Source: Streptomyces xanthochromogenes (GTDB lineage: Bacteria > Actinomycetota > Actinomycetes > Streptomycetales > Streptomycetaceae). Taken from it: a stretch of DNA of 64,000 nucleotides. The translations under genes and the position numbers were made by a program. The stretch's first letter is position 1; each line of letters opens with the position of its first letter. Under the pieces are notes generated by a model. It searched no databases. It saw only the letters and a program-made list of their open reading frames with translations, and was not told where the DNA came from. This document shows positions 44,801 through 54,276 of the stretch, one piece after another. The DNA is taken from contig NZ_BMUZ01000003.1 in the NCBI RefSeq assembly GCF_014650455.1, positions 1-64,000 on the forward strand, given 5' to 3'.

Positions 44801-45356
44801 CGACGGCACGGGACCAGATCGTCAGAGGCAACACCCGCATCCGACCGACCGGGACCAGATCATCTGGCACTCTCTGCTGCTTGCATCTCGGCTGACCTGG
44901 TCGCCGCATGTCACAGTCGTGCCCGCAGACCAGATCATCTGGGACGGGACAAACGGGCCGGATTGCGGGCTTCATCAGCTGAACCGCTCGTGGACGCTGC
45001 GTCGCCCCCGGGACGAGACAGGGCCCCAATGGTCCCGCCATGCCGCCCAGGTTGACGGTAGGCCAGACTTCCCCGACTGCCGTGCCCTCACGCGCAAGCC
45101 TGCCCCACGGGTGGAACCGCCGGCGCGGCGAGCTGAAGCGGGCGCTCGTCACTGGCTGTCCGGGAATTCCCACGCCTTCGCGCATCCGCGCGGCCCGCTC
45201 CACGTCGTACTCGGTGTCGCCAACCATGGACGTGAACCGTTCCTCGCGGGCCAAGCGCCAGATCGTGAGCTCCGCGTGCGAAACGGACTCGCAGATCTCC
45301 ACGTGTTCGTAGCGCGCACAAGCCATCATGTTCAGCAGCGCATACTGGCTCAACAT
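44790..45356 (-). CDS. possible hypothetical protein
   Basis: Minus frame starting MLSQYALLNMMACARYEHVE (45356), ICESVSHAELTIWRLAREER, FTSMVGDTEYDVERAARMRE, then PVTSARFSSPRRRFHPWGRL. The first 100 residues have strong codon bias; the rest (through three operator-like repeats) looks less like protein. No ribosome binding site is evident. Possibly a gene whose tail was replaced. Confidence 0.35.
44814..44942. repeat. palindromic operator-like repeats CCAGATCATCTGG
   Basis: The perfect 13-bp palindrome CCAGATCATCTGG occurs at 44855-44867 and 44930-44942, each preceded by a GA; a degenerate copy (CCAGATCGTCAGAGG) starts at 44814. Copies are spaced 41 and 75 bases. Two identical palindromes so close together are unlikely by chance and suggest a dimeric regulator site. 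Confidence 0.6.
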
Positions 45357-45582
45357 CGCACTACCGTCGGCGAATTGAGCATCAGCGCCGACACTCGGCA
45401 CGACTGAGCGCAGCCAAACGCCTGACACCAGTGCCCATGAGCCTCCTGCGCGCTCGCTCCTGGTGTCAGCGGCAACTGGGGTTTTGGGCTTGTGTGCCAT
45501 TTCCCGAGGCGCAATCCAGGGTCCTCGACAGGATGCGGCTCTAGAGTTGAACGGCTGGCGCGGTGTTGCCGAGGGGGGCGAG

Positions 45583-47241
45583 ATGGTCGATCTGCTGGGG
45601 CGTTATCGGTTGCTCGATGTTGTCGGCAGCGGAGGCATGGGGCAGGTACAGCGCGCCCATGACCTGGCACTCGGCCGGGACGTTGCGGTGAAGACCATGC
45701 GCGCGCCGGAACAGTCGAACGCGTTGGCACGCTTCGAGCGTGAGGCCCGTGCGGCTGGGCGCTTGAGCGGGCATCCGCACGTCGTGGCCGTCTACGACTT
45801 CGGGCGACACCGCGTCGAGCAGATCGAGACGGTCTTCATCGTCATGGAACTGGTACCTGGCCGGTCACTGCAGCAGGTGGCCGCTCAGACGCCCCCCGAC
45901 GTCCGAACGGCCCTCCGATGGGTGCTCCACATCGCCCGCGCCCTGCAGGCAGCCCACGCGGAGGGGATTTTGCACCGGGACATCAAACCGGCCAACGCCG
46001 TGCTGGTGGAGAGCGCGGACCGGCCGAACGACGTCAAGGTCCTGGACTTCGGTATCGCCGCGCTGGCCGAAGAGCCGTCCCGCCTGACCGACACGGGCGT
46101 TGTGCCCGGCACCCGTGCGTACATGGCACCCGAATTGGGCGTGCGGGGGGCATCGACCGCGAGCGACCTCTACGCCCTCGGCGTCGTGCTCCACGAGTTC
46201 CTCACCGGGCACCTGCCGTTCTCAGGAGGGCCGGCGCGCGTCGAGCAGGCCGTCCCGAATCTTGCACGGCCACTGGTCGACCTGGCGGCCGCGCTGCTGG
46301 CCGAGGACCCCGAGCGCAGGCCCCCCACAGCAAGCGCGGTCTGCGCGGTGCTCAAGGCAGCGCTGAACAACCCGTTCTCACCACCGGGCAGCGCCGCTCA
46401 GCAGGCGGCGGGCGGCCAAGCGGGTCTCCCGCCCGGTCCCGGCCACACCGTGCTCGACCAGCAGGCCACAGCGTCCTCCGTCTCATCGAGTGATCCAGCG
46501 CAGGTGCCCCGGTGGCGCCGGGACGCGTTGACTCGCCGGGTGACACGGGCCAGAGAGTGCGTCAATGCCGCCGAGTCCGCCGAGATGTACCGCGCGCTCC
46601 TACCGGAGGCCGCTGTCGTCGAGGGCGAGGAGAGCGACGAGTACCTGCTCATTCGCTGGCTGTACGGTGAGCGCCTGCGCGACGCCGGCCGGCACGCCGA
46701 GGCCGCCACCGAGGTCCTCACCCTGATGCCCCAGCTGCTGGCGATGGACGAGCGTCAGCGTGGTCTTGAGGGTGTTCGCTGGCGCGTCTCCGCTGCCGCC
46801 TTGACCCTGTGTCTGGCGAACCGGGCCGAGGAGGCGGTGGGGATGATCACCCCGTGCATGGACCGCGTGATGGAAGAGCTCGGTCCCTACCATGCGGAGA
46901 GCGGATACATCCGGCAGTCGCTCGCCAAGGCGCTAGCGGCTTCAGGACGGCCGGACGAGGCCGTGGCACTGCTGGAGGGCGTGGTCGACGACATCGAGGA
47001 GGACGACCACGGCCAGTACAAGGCCCTTCCCTTCCGGGCAGAACTCGGTCGCCTGCTCTGCGCGGAGGGCCGCGTCGAGGACGGACTGGCAGAACTCGCC
47101 GATGTCCTCTACACCGCGCAGTCCGATCCCCAGGGCAGCGTCTACCTCCCAGATCGCGCTCAGCGCGAGATCGAGAAGGACGTGGCGGCGCTGCGCAGCC
47201 CTGCCAAGGCTCCCAAACGCCGGGGCTTGTTCCGTAAGTAG
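45583..47241 (+). CDS. serine/threonine protein kinase with C-terminal helical repeats
   Basis: 552 residues. The Hanks-type kinase domain spans about 7-265: glycine loop GSGGMG (15-20), Lys37, HRDIKPAN (131-138), DFG (155-157), APE (182-184). No transmembrane helix follows, unlike PknB. After a Gly/Pro/Ala-rich linker (about 280-340), residues 345-545 form helical repeats like TPRs (AEMYRALLPEAAVVEGEESD, LIRWLYGERLRDAGRHAEAA, KALAASGRPDEAVALLEGVV). It should phosphorylate Ser/Thr on a partner held by the repeats. ATG at 45583 with GAGGGGGGCGAG. Neighbouring genes are remnants, so no operon partner is clear. Confidence 0.92.
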   Translation: MVDLLGRYRLLDVVGSGGMGQVQRAHDLALGRDVAVKTMRAPEQSNALARFEREARAAGRLSGHPHVVAVYDFGRHRVEQIETVFIVMELVPGRSLQQVAAQTPPDVRTALRWVLHIARALQAAHAEGILHRDIKPANAVLVESADRPNDVKVLDFGIAALAEEPSRLTDTGVVPGTRAYMAPELGVRGASTASDLYALGVVLHEFLTGHLPFSGGPARVEQAVPNLARPLVDLAAALLAEDPERRPPTASAVCAVLKAALNNPFSPPGSAAQQAAGGQAGLPPGPGHTVLDQQATASSVSSSDPAQVPRWRRDALTRRVTRARECVNAAESAEMYRALLPEAAVVEGEESDEYLLIRWLYGERLRDAGRHAEAATEVLTLMPQLLAMDERQRGLEGVRWRVSAAALTLCLANRAEEAVGMITPCMDRVMEELGPYHAESGYIRQSLAKALAASGRPDEAVALLEGVVDDIEEDDHGQYKALPFRAELGRLLCAEGRVEDGLAELADVLYTAQSDPQGSVYLPDRAQREIEKDVAALRSPAKAPKRRGLFRK

Positions 47242-47299
47242 TGAGACGTCGCGCCAGGGAGGACGGCAACGCACCTCCGCGGGATGGTTGAGCCGTTTT

Positions 47300-47560
47300 T
47301 CGTCGCGCTGACACAGTGCCGGGACATGAGGCTCTCTGCACGGCGATCTCTGCCAGCTCGGAGCCCTGCACCGCGTACGTCTCCCGGGGCCGGGTCGGTG
47401 GCCGCCGTGCGGGGGTCGGGCCTTCATGGGCGCGGGCGCCAGGACGTGCAGGGCGCGGACGTTCGCTCCCTGCACGTGCTTGTTGGCTACCGCGATCAGC
47501 GTGGCGCGGGTGAAGGGTCGGTCCAGGTGGACACGCCACAGCGCGACGCCAGCGCCTCCT
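47300..47560 (-). pseudogene. C-terminal remnant of an unidentified gene
   Basis: Minus frame: GVALWRVHLDRPFTRATLIA, VANKHVQGANVRALHVLAPA, PMKARPPHGG, then after a shift a tail near the kinase stop. Good codon bias but no start or known family. It points toward the kinase gene and ends about 60 bases beyond the kinase stop. Confidence 0.4.
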
Positions 47561-47699
47561 GACAGTTCGGTGGCTCGGCATCACCGAACTGTGAGGAGGC
47601 CCCTCTCTCATGTGCCGGGCGCCAGAGTGATCGCCCGAACGAGCCCGATACACAGGGAAGTTCGAGCAGTACTCGTGTTCTTCGGTCCGGCAACCGCTC

Positions 47700-48011
47700 C
47701 TAGCCCCCCGACACCACCTGGTAGCCAAAGGACCCGAGCCCGCCGTCTCCGGAACAGTACGCGTAGGACACCTCGCCGGTGTTCATGCCCACGGTGGGCC
47801 CATAACGCCACGCACCGTCCTGGCATCGAGCCCACGTGTAGAACGAGCCCTCCCCTCGACAGGAGAAGCCGACTGTCTGAGTGTCGCTCCACACGCTGCA
47901 TGTGGCCGAGGAGGCCGATGCCGGAGCGGCGAACGCCACTCCACCGAGGCCCAGCGCGAACACGCTGCCGACGATCGCCGCACCGCGGCGAGTCTTCTTG
48001 AGAAGGGACAC
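47700..48011 (-). CDS. small secreted protein of unknown function
   Basis: 103 residues from GTG 48011. Signal peptide: SLLKKTRRGAAIVGSVFALG, LGGVAFAAPASA, cleavage after ASA (about 34). Mature about 69 residues with four Cys (TCSVWS, FSCRGE, RCQDG, YCSGDG) and many aromatic residues, likely two disulfides, in a compact extracellular fold. Upstream in-frame sequence to a TTG at 48068 would lengthen the N-terminus and is less likely. Confidence 0.7.
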   Translation of the reverse strand: MSLLKKTRRGAAIVGSVFALGLGGVAFAAPASASSATCSVWSDTQTVGFSCRGEGSFYTWARCQDGAWRYGPTVGMNTGEVSYAYCSGDGGLGSFGYQVVSGG

Positions 48012-48779
48012 AGGAGTAATCCGTTTCCGTGAGGCCAGGGCCGTTTCCCGACCATGGACACCGTCCAAGCACTCTGAGATGTGCTCTGGGCAAAGATTCG
48101 GACACCCTCGCAGTCCAGGTCATGACCCGTCAAAAGCGTTGACAGAAAGACCAGTTGTGCGCCATTCGTACCGGACCCCCCGCCGCCGTGCCCTGCCGCT
48201 GGACAGACACTGGCCTCGATACCAGTGACCGATGCCGTCCCTCCTCCGAAGGGAACCGGCCCGACTTCACTGTCGCAAGTCGTCACCGGGCAGGAGCACC
48301 TGGCGGGCAGCGGTCCGACTTGGCAAAGCGGCCGCATAGGTCATCCGCAAGCGGCAGGTCGTCGCCGTCGACGCCTGAAGAACCTCGCGTGGGTCGAGAG
48401 GTTGCCCTCGTAACCGCAGGTGTTCGCTGGGGCTCGCATCACGGGCGAGCGGCGCCGCCGGGCAGTTGAGTACCACCGGTCGAGAACTGATGCATCCTCA
48501 GCAGATGCTATCCAGGGGCGCGTTGGCGTAACAGGTACATGACCAGTAGTGGTCCGTTGCGGCGGCGATGTTGGTCCGGCGGACCCGCGTCACAGCGCGG
48601 TGCTCTCCCTTGCCGTGAAACGGTCGGGGAGGCAGAGCGGGAACGCAGCCGAGTTCGTCGGCAATTCGGCCCTTCGGATCAGGGGTGCGGGTCGGGGCTG
48701 CAATCCTGCACGTAACGGAGGCAGCGCTCGGCGGAGCGGCGTGACCGCTGCTGCTCCGTCGGTGCTGACCACGCGTCCA
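48012..48779. other. gene-poor stretch
   Basis: About 770 bases between the secreted-protein gene and the broken MBL gene. A plus-strand end (about 48330-48410, AGRRRRRLKNLAWVERL) could be a scrap of a transposase or regulator. Nothing can be supported as a gene. Confidence 0.3.
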
Positions 48780-49524
48780 CAGAACGCGTACGAAGGCGAA
48801 GGGTTCGCCCAGGGTCAGGGCTCGGCGGATGGTGCCGGGCCGTTCCGGGATGAAGTTGGGGATGCTGTACATGAAGCTGACCCAGCGCCGGTCCATGACC
48901 ACCATGAAGATGCCGCCGCTGGACGCAGCGCCGCGGCCTTCCGGGTCGTCGGCCCAGTGCAGCACGGTGCCTCAGACGAAGTGCGTGCCCGCGTTGATCA
49001 GCGTCATGCCCGGGGCGATCTGCCGGGTGTCGCCCGTCCAGTACTCGATCAGGGGGCGGTACGGCCGACCCACTCGCGGTCGGCCTCGTGGATGTACACC
49101 GGGGCGTCGAAGGCCCGTGCCCTTTCGGTCATGTCGCCGCAGAAGTGCGGGTGGCTGATCGCGATCGCGCTGATCCCCCTAGCTCCTGGACCCGGGTGGC
49201 CAGGTCGTCGTCGAGGTATCCCACGCAGTCCCACAGCACGTTGCCGACGGGCGAGCGGATCAGCAGGGCACCGCTGGCCGACCGCGAACGACGGCACCGC
49301 GCCCACCCCGGTGATGCCGGGCCCCTCCCCGGCGAGCCGGCCGCGGTGCCCGGCATCGCGCAGCTCGGCGAGCGAGGTCCATCGCTGCCCCTACCGGCCG
49401 ACGTAGTGCCGCTCGTCCAGGCAGATCGGACCGTCCGGGCGCGGTGCCCCGTACTGCACCCCGAGGTGCGGCAGATCGGAAGCTGCTCGCCCACGTCCAC
49501 TACCACTGCCTTGGACGACATGGA
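48780..49524 (-). pseudogene. MBL-fold metallohydrolase, multiply frameshifted
   Basis: Pieces in several minus frames form one protein: DLPHLGVQYGAPRPDGPICL and DERHYVG; GNVLWDCVGYLDDDLATRVQ; ISAIAISHPHFCGDMTERAR, AFDAPVYIHEADREWVGR; then FMVVMDRRWVSFMYSIPNFI and PFAFVRVLW. ISHPHFCGDM is the HxHxxxD-type metal site of the beta-lactamase-like fold (slightly altered), and IHEAD is the next block. At least three frame changes (near 49380, 49270-49180 and 49050) prevent translation. Intact relatives are about 280 residues. Confidence 0.65.
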
Positions 49525-49637
49525 GACCCGCCTTTCCAGGAGATGCACGCCTGACGACGGGGATCAACAGCCGGTCCTGCCGCCCTCCTTCCTCGGCCGA
49601 CCAGGCAGCACGGGCCATCGGAGTGGCGGCGCCGGCG

Positions 49638-50882
49638 TCAGTCGTCGAGTGCCTGGTAGAGCATGGTCCAGAAGTCGTGCATGAGGTGGATGGAGTGCGG
49701 AACGGACGCTCCGACCTGGGTGAGCAGGATGCCGACGACGTCGTTGACGGGGTCCGCGTAGGTGGAGGTGCCGGAACCGCCGTCCCAGCCGAACTGGCCG
49801 ACGGGGGCGTAGTCGCCGCGGTAGGTGCGTACCGCCATGCCGTAGCCCCAGCCGCCGTGCTGTCCTTGGCCGAAGGAGATGTGCACGTTGTCGAGGGCCA
49901 ACTGCTGCCGCGCGTGCTGCTGTTCCGGGGTGAGGCGGTTGGTGGTCATCAGCGCGACGGCGGGTTTGGACAGGACGCGATGGCCGCCGTTCGGCCCTGC
50001 GGCGCGGCCGCCGGCCAGGAGCATGCGGAAGTAGGCGTGGTAGTCGTCGGCGGTCGAGTTCAGTCCGCCGCCACCGCCGGGGAAGGCCGGCGGCGTGCTG
50101 TGGCGTCCGCCCGCGGCCTCGTCCCACACCTGGAACTCCCCGGTCACCGGGTCGGGCGCGTAGAGCGGCGGCAGCCGGTGGAGCTGGTCCTGCGGGACGT
50201 GGAAGCCGGTGTCGGTCATGCCCAGCGGGTCGAAGACGCGCTCCTTGAGGAAGGCGTCGAACGGCTGGCCGGTGACCCGGGCGACGAGCACGCCGAGGAG
50301 GTCGCTGGCGATCTGGTACTGCCAGCGCTCGCCGGGCTGGTGCATCAGAGGCAGTTCGCCCAGGCGGCGCAGCCACTCGTCGGGGCCGGGCATGGGGGTG
50401 GGCAGGTTGGGGGTCAGGCCCTTGGCGAAGACCTCGTTCATGACTGGGGTGCCGATGGAGGTCATGTCCATCCCGAGCCCGAAGGTGGAGCCGAGCACGT
50501 CCCGCACGGTGATCGGACGCCGTGCCGGCACGGTCTCGTCGAGCGGGCTGTCGGGGCGGCGCAGGACCTGCCGGTCGGCGAGTTCGGGCAGCCACTCCTG
50601 CACCGGGTCGTCCAGGCGTAGCCGGCACTCGTCGAGCAGGACCATCGCCGCGGCGACGGTGACCGGCTTGGAGGTGGACGCCATGCGGAAGACCGTGTCG
50701 CGGGCCATGGGGGCGCCGCCGTCGTGGCGCATCGTCCCCAGTTCCACGGTGTGGGTGTGGGGGCCGCGGCTGAACAGGGCGACGACGCCGGGTATCCGCT
50801 CGGAGTCGACGTGTCTCGCCAGGACGTCGCGTATCCGGACCAGCCCGGTCTTGGTGAAATCGTGGTTGCGTTCGGTGGTCAT
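49638..50882 (-). CDS. serine hydrolase of the beta-lactamase/class C fold
   Basis: 414 residues. MASTSKPVTVAAAM gives the S-x-x-K nucleophile motif (Ser in STSK, about residue 69), WQYQIASDLLGVLVARVTGQ is the position of the YxN-type motif, and GWGYGMAVRTYRGDYAPVGQ, FGWDGGSGTSTYADPVNDVV lead to the HxG/WxG region. Family members are esterases, D-aminopeptidases or penicillin-recognising enzymes; no signal peptide is seen, so an intracellular esterase-like role is likely. Divergent from a LysR gene 144 bases away, which probably controls it. ATG 50882. Confidence 0.88.
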   Translation of the reverse strand: MTTERNHDFTKTGLVRIRDVLARHVDSERIPGVVALFSRGPHTHTVELGTMRHDGGAPMARDTVFRMASTSKPVTVAAAMVLLDECRLRLDDPVQEWLPELADRQVLRRPDSPLDETVPARRPITVRDVLGSTFGLGMDMTSIGTPVMNEVFAKGLTPNLPTPMPGPDEWLRRLGELPLMHQPGERWQYQIASDLLGVLVARVTGQPFDAFLKERVFDPLGMTDTGFHVPQDQLHRLPPLYAPDPVTGEFQVWDEAAGGRHSTPPAFPGGGGGLNSTADDYHAYFRMLLAGGRAAGPNGGHRVLSKPAVALMTTNRLTPEQQHARQQLALDNVHISFGQGQHGGWGYGMAVRTYRGDYAPVGQFGWDGGSGTSTYADPVNDVVGILLTQVGASVPHSIHLMHDFWTMLYQALDD

Positions 50883-51025
50883 GGTCGTGTGCCCCCAGCC
50901 ATCGGCGATCCTCGGTGCCGTCAGTCTCTGCTGCGGTGGACAGGTCGATCAACGACCGTTTCGGCGACGTATTGTTGAGCGGAACTCAGGTAATCGAGGA
51001 CCGCGACGGGGGCCGTCCTGTGGAG

Positions 51026-51924
51026 ATGCGCGACATCGAGATCTTCCTGGCGCTGGCCGAGGAACTGCACTTCGGGCGGACCGCGGAGCGGCTGCACGTC
51101 ACCGCCGGCCGGGTCAGCCAGTCGATACGGCGCACCGAACGCCTCATCGGCGCACCGCTGTTCGACCGGACCACCCGCACCGTGCGGCTGACCCGGCTCG
51201 GTGAACGGTTCCGGCAGGACCTGGCGGTCGGGCACCGCCACATCGCGGACGCCGTCCGCACCGCGCAGCACATGGCATGCGGCTCCACCGGCACCCTGAC
51301 CCTGGGCATCGTGGGGCCGATGCTGCAGACGCTCGCAGCCGCGCTGGATCTGTTCCGCGCCCGACACCCCGAGGTCGTCTTGGGCTTCCGCGAAGTGCAA
51401 CCCGCCTCCGCACTGGACCCGCTGCGCGACGGCGACGTGGACCTGGCCCTGCTCTGGCTCCCCATCGACGAACCCGACCTGAGCCTCGGACCGGTCCTGC
51501 ACCGCACCGACCTGCTGCTGATGACGGCCACCTCCCACCCCTTCGCCCGGCGGGAGTCGATCTGCCTGGAGGACCTCGCGGACGTCCCCTGGTACGCGGC
51601 ACCACCGTCCCCGCCTACACCTCGGCAGCCATCGCCCCCTACCGCACCCCATCCGGACGCCGCGTACCGGACGGCCCGCAGGTCACCACGATGCAGGAGG
51701 TCATGACCGTCGTCGCCTCCGGCCAGTCCGGCGCAGGCGTCACCTCGGACGTCCCCAGGGCCTTCCCCTGGCCCGGCCTCGCCTTCATACCCGTCCGCGA
51801 CGCACCCCGGGTCGACTGGGCCCTGGCCTGGCGCACCGGGGACAACAACCCCCTGACCCGCGCCTTCACCCAGGCAGCCACGGAGACCGCGCCTCCCAGC
51901 TCCACGACGCCTTCGGGCGGGTGA
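51026..51924 (+). pseudogene. LysR-family regulator, frameshifted in the effector domain
   Basis: The N-terminus is normal: MRDIEIFLALAEELHFGRTA, ERLHVTAGRVSQSIRRTERL, IGAPLFDRTTRTVRLTRLGE (winged HTH, 1-60). The effector-binding domain runs to LADVPWYA, then the frame changes near 51597; the rest (TTVPAYTSAAIAPYRTPSGR, QEVMTVVASGQSGAGVTSDV, PWPGLAFIPVRDAPRVDWAL) is in a different frame. A second change near 51880 restores a C-terminal QLHDAFGRVIERRHQAA. Without these the protein would be about 300 residues. It faces the serine hydrolase gene, as LysR regulators usually face their target. Mutation or assembly error. Confidence 0.8.
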
Positions 51925-52162
51925 TCGAACGCCGGCACCAGGCGGCAGGCGCGGCGCAAAACGCACCGGCAACGCACCCCGCGTCATGGCCCCCTGCGCA
52001 ACCTCGCCATCGGCCTGACGTGCCAAGCCGGCTGAACCAACATTGCCGCCGCACCGACCACTACCGGTCACGCCCCACTACGCCAACGCCCCCCTGCGAA
52101 TCCCCTGCTGAGAACGCATCAGCTCGGGCCATGGGCCAGGTCGAGTTCGACGTCACCGAACG
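51925..52162. other. short intergenic region after LysR
   Basis: About 240 bases. The first part still reads as the shifted LysR C-terminus. No hairpin is obvious. Confidence 0.3.
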
Positions 52163-52390
52163 GTGCCTGACCGCCTGCGATCCTTCGACGCGAAACAAGC
52201 AACGAACTGGCTCGCTGTTCCGTTCGACCTGTACTGCGAAGGCGGCGCCCCGGATTTCAAGAGCCAGTACTCACCGACCCTCTGGTCCCGCAATCGCCTG
52301 ATCAACATCACCACCAAGGTTCTGGCCGGCGGCGCAAACAAAGACGTTGACTCCTGGGCCCTGCCCCAAGGCTTTCCCCAGCTGGTGACG
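52163..52390 (+). pseudogene. fragment resembling RHS/YD-repeat toxin proteins
   Basis: A plus frame reads RLRSFDAKQATNWLAVPFDL, YCEGGAPDFKSQYSPTLWSR, NRLINITTKVLAGGANKDVD, SWALPQGFP. The block SPTxWSRxRLxxITTxVxxGG-xKDVDSWxLxQxFP is what I recall from large secreted RHS/YD-repeat proteins of Streptomyces. Only about 75 residues are present. Assigned from memory of a family pattern, so low confidence. Confidence 0.4.
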
Positions 52391-52620
52391 GCATATCCAC
52401 CCCGATTCGGCTGTGGTCCATCACCCGGACGGGGTACGTCTACGGAAGGCCAGACCTGCCGACAGTGACGTTCACCGGCAGGCAGAAGCCGAACCGCGTC
52501 GACGAACTCGGAGACAAGGAGCGGGTTGCCAGAAGGGTGCCGGGTGCGGGATTGTTGCTCGGAGGAAACGATCCCTTTGAGTTGATGAGGTGAGGGGTTC
52601 GCCCAGCGAATCCTCGATAT

Positions 52621-54276
52621 TTGGTCTCCATCCAAGCGCAGACCGCAGCAGACACGGTGCCCGGCTTCCCGTGGAGCCGCGCCCCCTACCCGGTCCTGGT
52701 CGCTGACGCGGGCGGCTTGGTCGTACAGCGCAACGACGCCGCTCAGGCGCTTCTGCCCGCGGCCAGGCCCGGCGCGCGTCTGGCCGACGTAGTTCCGGCG
52801 TGGCTGGCGACGGCCCACCGGTCGATGCGGTTGCCTGCCCCGCGGGCCACGCGGGAGTCGGACGTGCCGCTGGCCGGACTGATCGCCGAGCGTCGTTACG
52901 AGGCGCATCCCAGCGTGGCCGATGACGGCACGGTCGCATGGTGGCTGGTGGATGACACCGACCACCAGCTGGTCCGTGAAGCCCTGCGCATGGAGCGGGA
53001 GCGGACCTCGTTCCTCGCGAAGGCGTCCAGCATCCTGCTGTCCTCCCTCAACCTGGGGCGTTGCATGGACGTGACCGCGCAGATGGCGGCCGAGAACCTG
53101 GCCGATGCGGCCCTGGCCATCGCGCCGGCCCGGGGCCGGCGGCTGCCGGTGGTGACCTGCCTGCGCGGCGGTACGCCCGTCACGTCGCAGGAGTCGGTCG
53201 ACCCCGATGACGTGCCCGGTCTCGGTGAAGCTCTGCGCGGGTTTCCGCCGGTTCCGTCGCGGTGGCTCGACCCGGCCTCGGCGCCGGCGTGGATGATCCC
53301 GGAAGGGTTCGGTCCGGTCGGGGCCATAGTGATCACTCCGCTGCCCGGTCACGGTGTCGCGGCGGGTGCGCTGGTGCTGCTCCGCAAGGAGGGAAGTGCC
53401 GCGTTCACCGAGGAGGAAGAGGTCTTCGCCCGGCTGTTCGCCGCGCGGTCGGGGGCGGCGATGTCGGCTGCCCGCCTGTATGCGGAGCAGACGGAGATCA
53501 CCGAGGTGCTGATGCGGGAGCTCCTGCCGCCGGCTCTGCATCAGATCTCCGGGGTGGACTTCGCCGGCAGCTACCGCCCTTCGGCCGATCACGAGCGGGT
53601 CGGCGGGGACTTCTACGACGTGCATCCCGCCGCGGTGGAGGGCGAGCCCTCGCTGGTGACACTGGGCGACGTGTGCGGGAAGGGCCTGGAGGCCGCTGTC
53701 CTGACGGGCAAGATCCGTAACACTCTGCATGCGCTGCTGCCCCTGGCGGATGACCACCAGCGGATGCTGAGCCTGCTGAACACCGCGCTGCTCACCTCGC
53801 ACCACACCCGGTTCGCCACGCTGGTGTTGGCGTCCGCCGTGCGTCAGGGAAGTGAGGTGCAGGTGCGGCTGACCAGCGCCGGTCATCCGCTGCCGCTGAT
53901 CGTCCGGGCGGACGGCACGGTGGATGTGGCCGATACGCGCGGCAACCTCGTCGGGGTCCTGCCGGACGTCCACGCGCGTACCGCTACCGTCACGCTCGCC
54001 CCCGGCGAGTCGTGCGTCCTGTTCACCGACGGAATCACCGAGGCCAAGGGCGGCCCGCTGGGCGACAGCCAGTTCGGTGAGGAACGCCTCAAGCGCGCCT
54101 TGGCCGGATGCGCCGGAATGCCCGCCGAAGCCATCGTGGAACACGTCCAAATGCTGGCCTCGCAGTGGCTCGGCGGCCGCCGTCACGACGACATGGCAGT
54201 CGTCGCGATCTCCGCACCGCGCACCCACCACCTGAGTGCGGTGGACGGCCACACGCGGGGCAGGTACACCGCATGA
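52621..54276 (+). CDS. PP2C (SpoIIE/RsbU-type) phosphatase with PAS and GAF sensor domains
   Basis: 551 residues. Order: a PAS-like part (about 15-115, PYPVLVADAGGLVVQRNDAA), a helix (LVREALRMERERTSFLAKAS), a GAF domain (about 140-285) and a PP2C_SIG domain from 310 with GGDFYD (328-333), GDVCGKG (349-355), FTDGITEAKGG and RRHDDMAVVAI, so metal sites are intact. It should dephosphorylate a STAS protein, probably the one two genes downstream. First gene of a tightly coupled operon (stop overlaps the next start, ATGA). The start is a TTG at 52621, just after an upstream stop; a GTG near 52654 would lose little. Confidence 0.9.
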   Translation: MVSIQAQTAADTVPGFPWSRAPYPVLVADAGGLVVQRNDAAQALLPAARPGARLADVVPAWLATAHRSMRLPAPRATRESDVPLAGLIAERRYEAHPSVADDGTVAWWLVDDTDHQLVREALRMERERTSFLAKASSILLSSLNLGRCMDVTAQMAAENLADAALAIAPARGRRLPVVTCLRGGTPVTSQESVDPDDVPGLGEALRGFPPVPSRWLDPASAPAWMIPEGFGPVGAIVITPLPGHGVAAGALVLLRKEGSAAFTEEEEVFARLFAARSGAAMSAARLYAEQTEITEVLMRELLPPALHQISGVDFAGSYRPSADHERVGGDFYDVHPAAVEGEPSLVTLGDVCGKGLEAAVLTGKIRNTLHALLPLADDHQRMLSLLNTALLTSHHTRFATLVLASAVRQGSEVQVRLTSAGHPLPLIVRADGTVDVADTRGNLVGVLPDVHARTATVTLAPGESCVLFTDGITEAKGGPLGDSQFGEERLKRALAGCAGMPAEAIVEHVQMLASQWLGGRRHDDMAVVAISAPRTHHLSAVDGHTRGRYTA

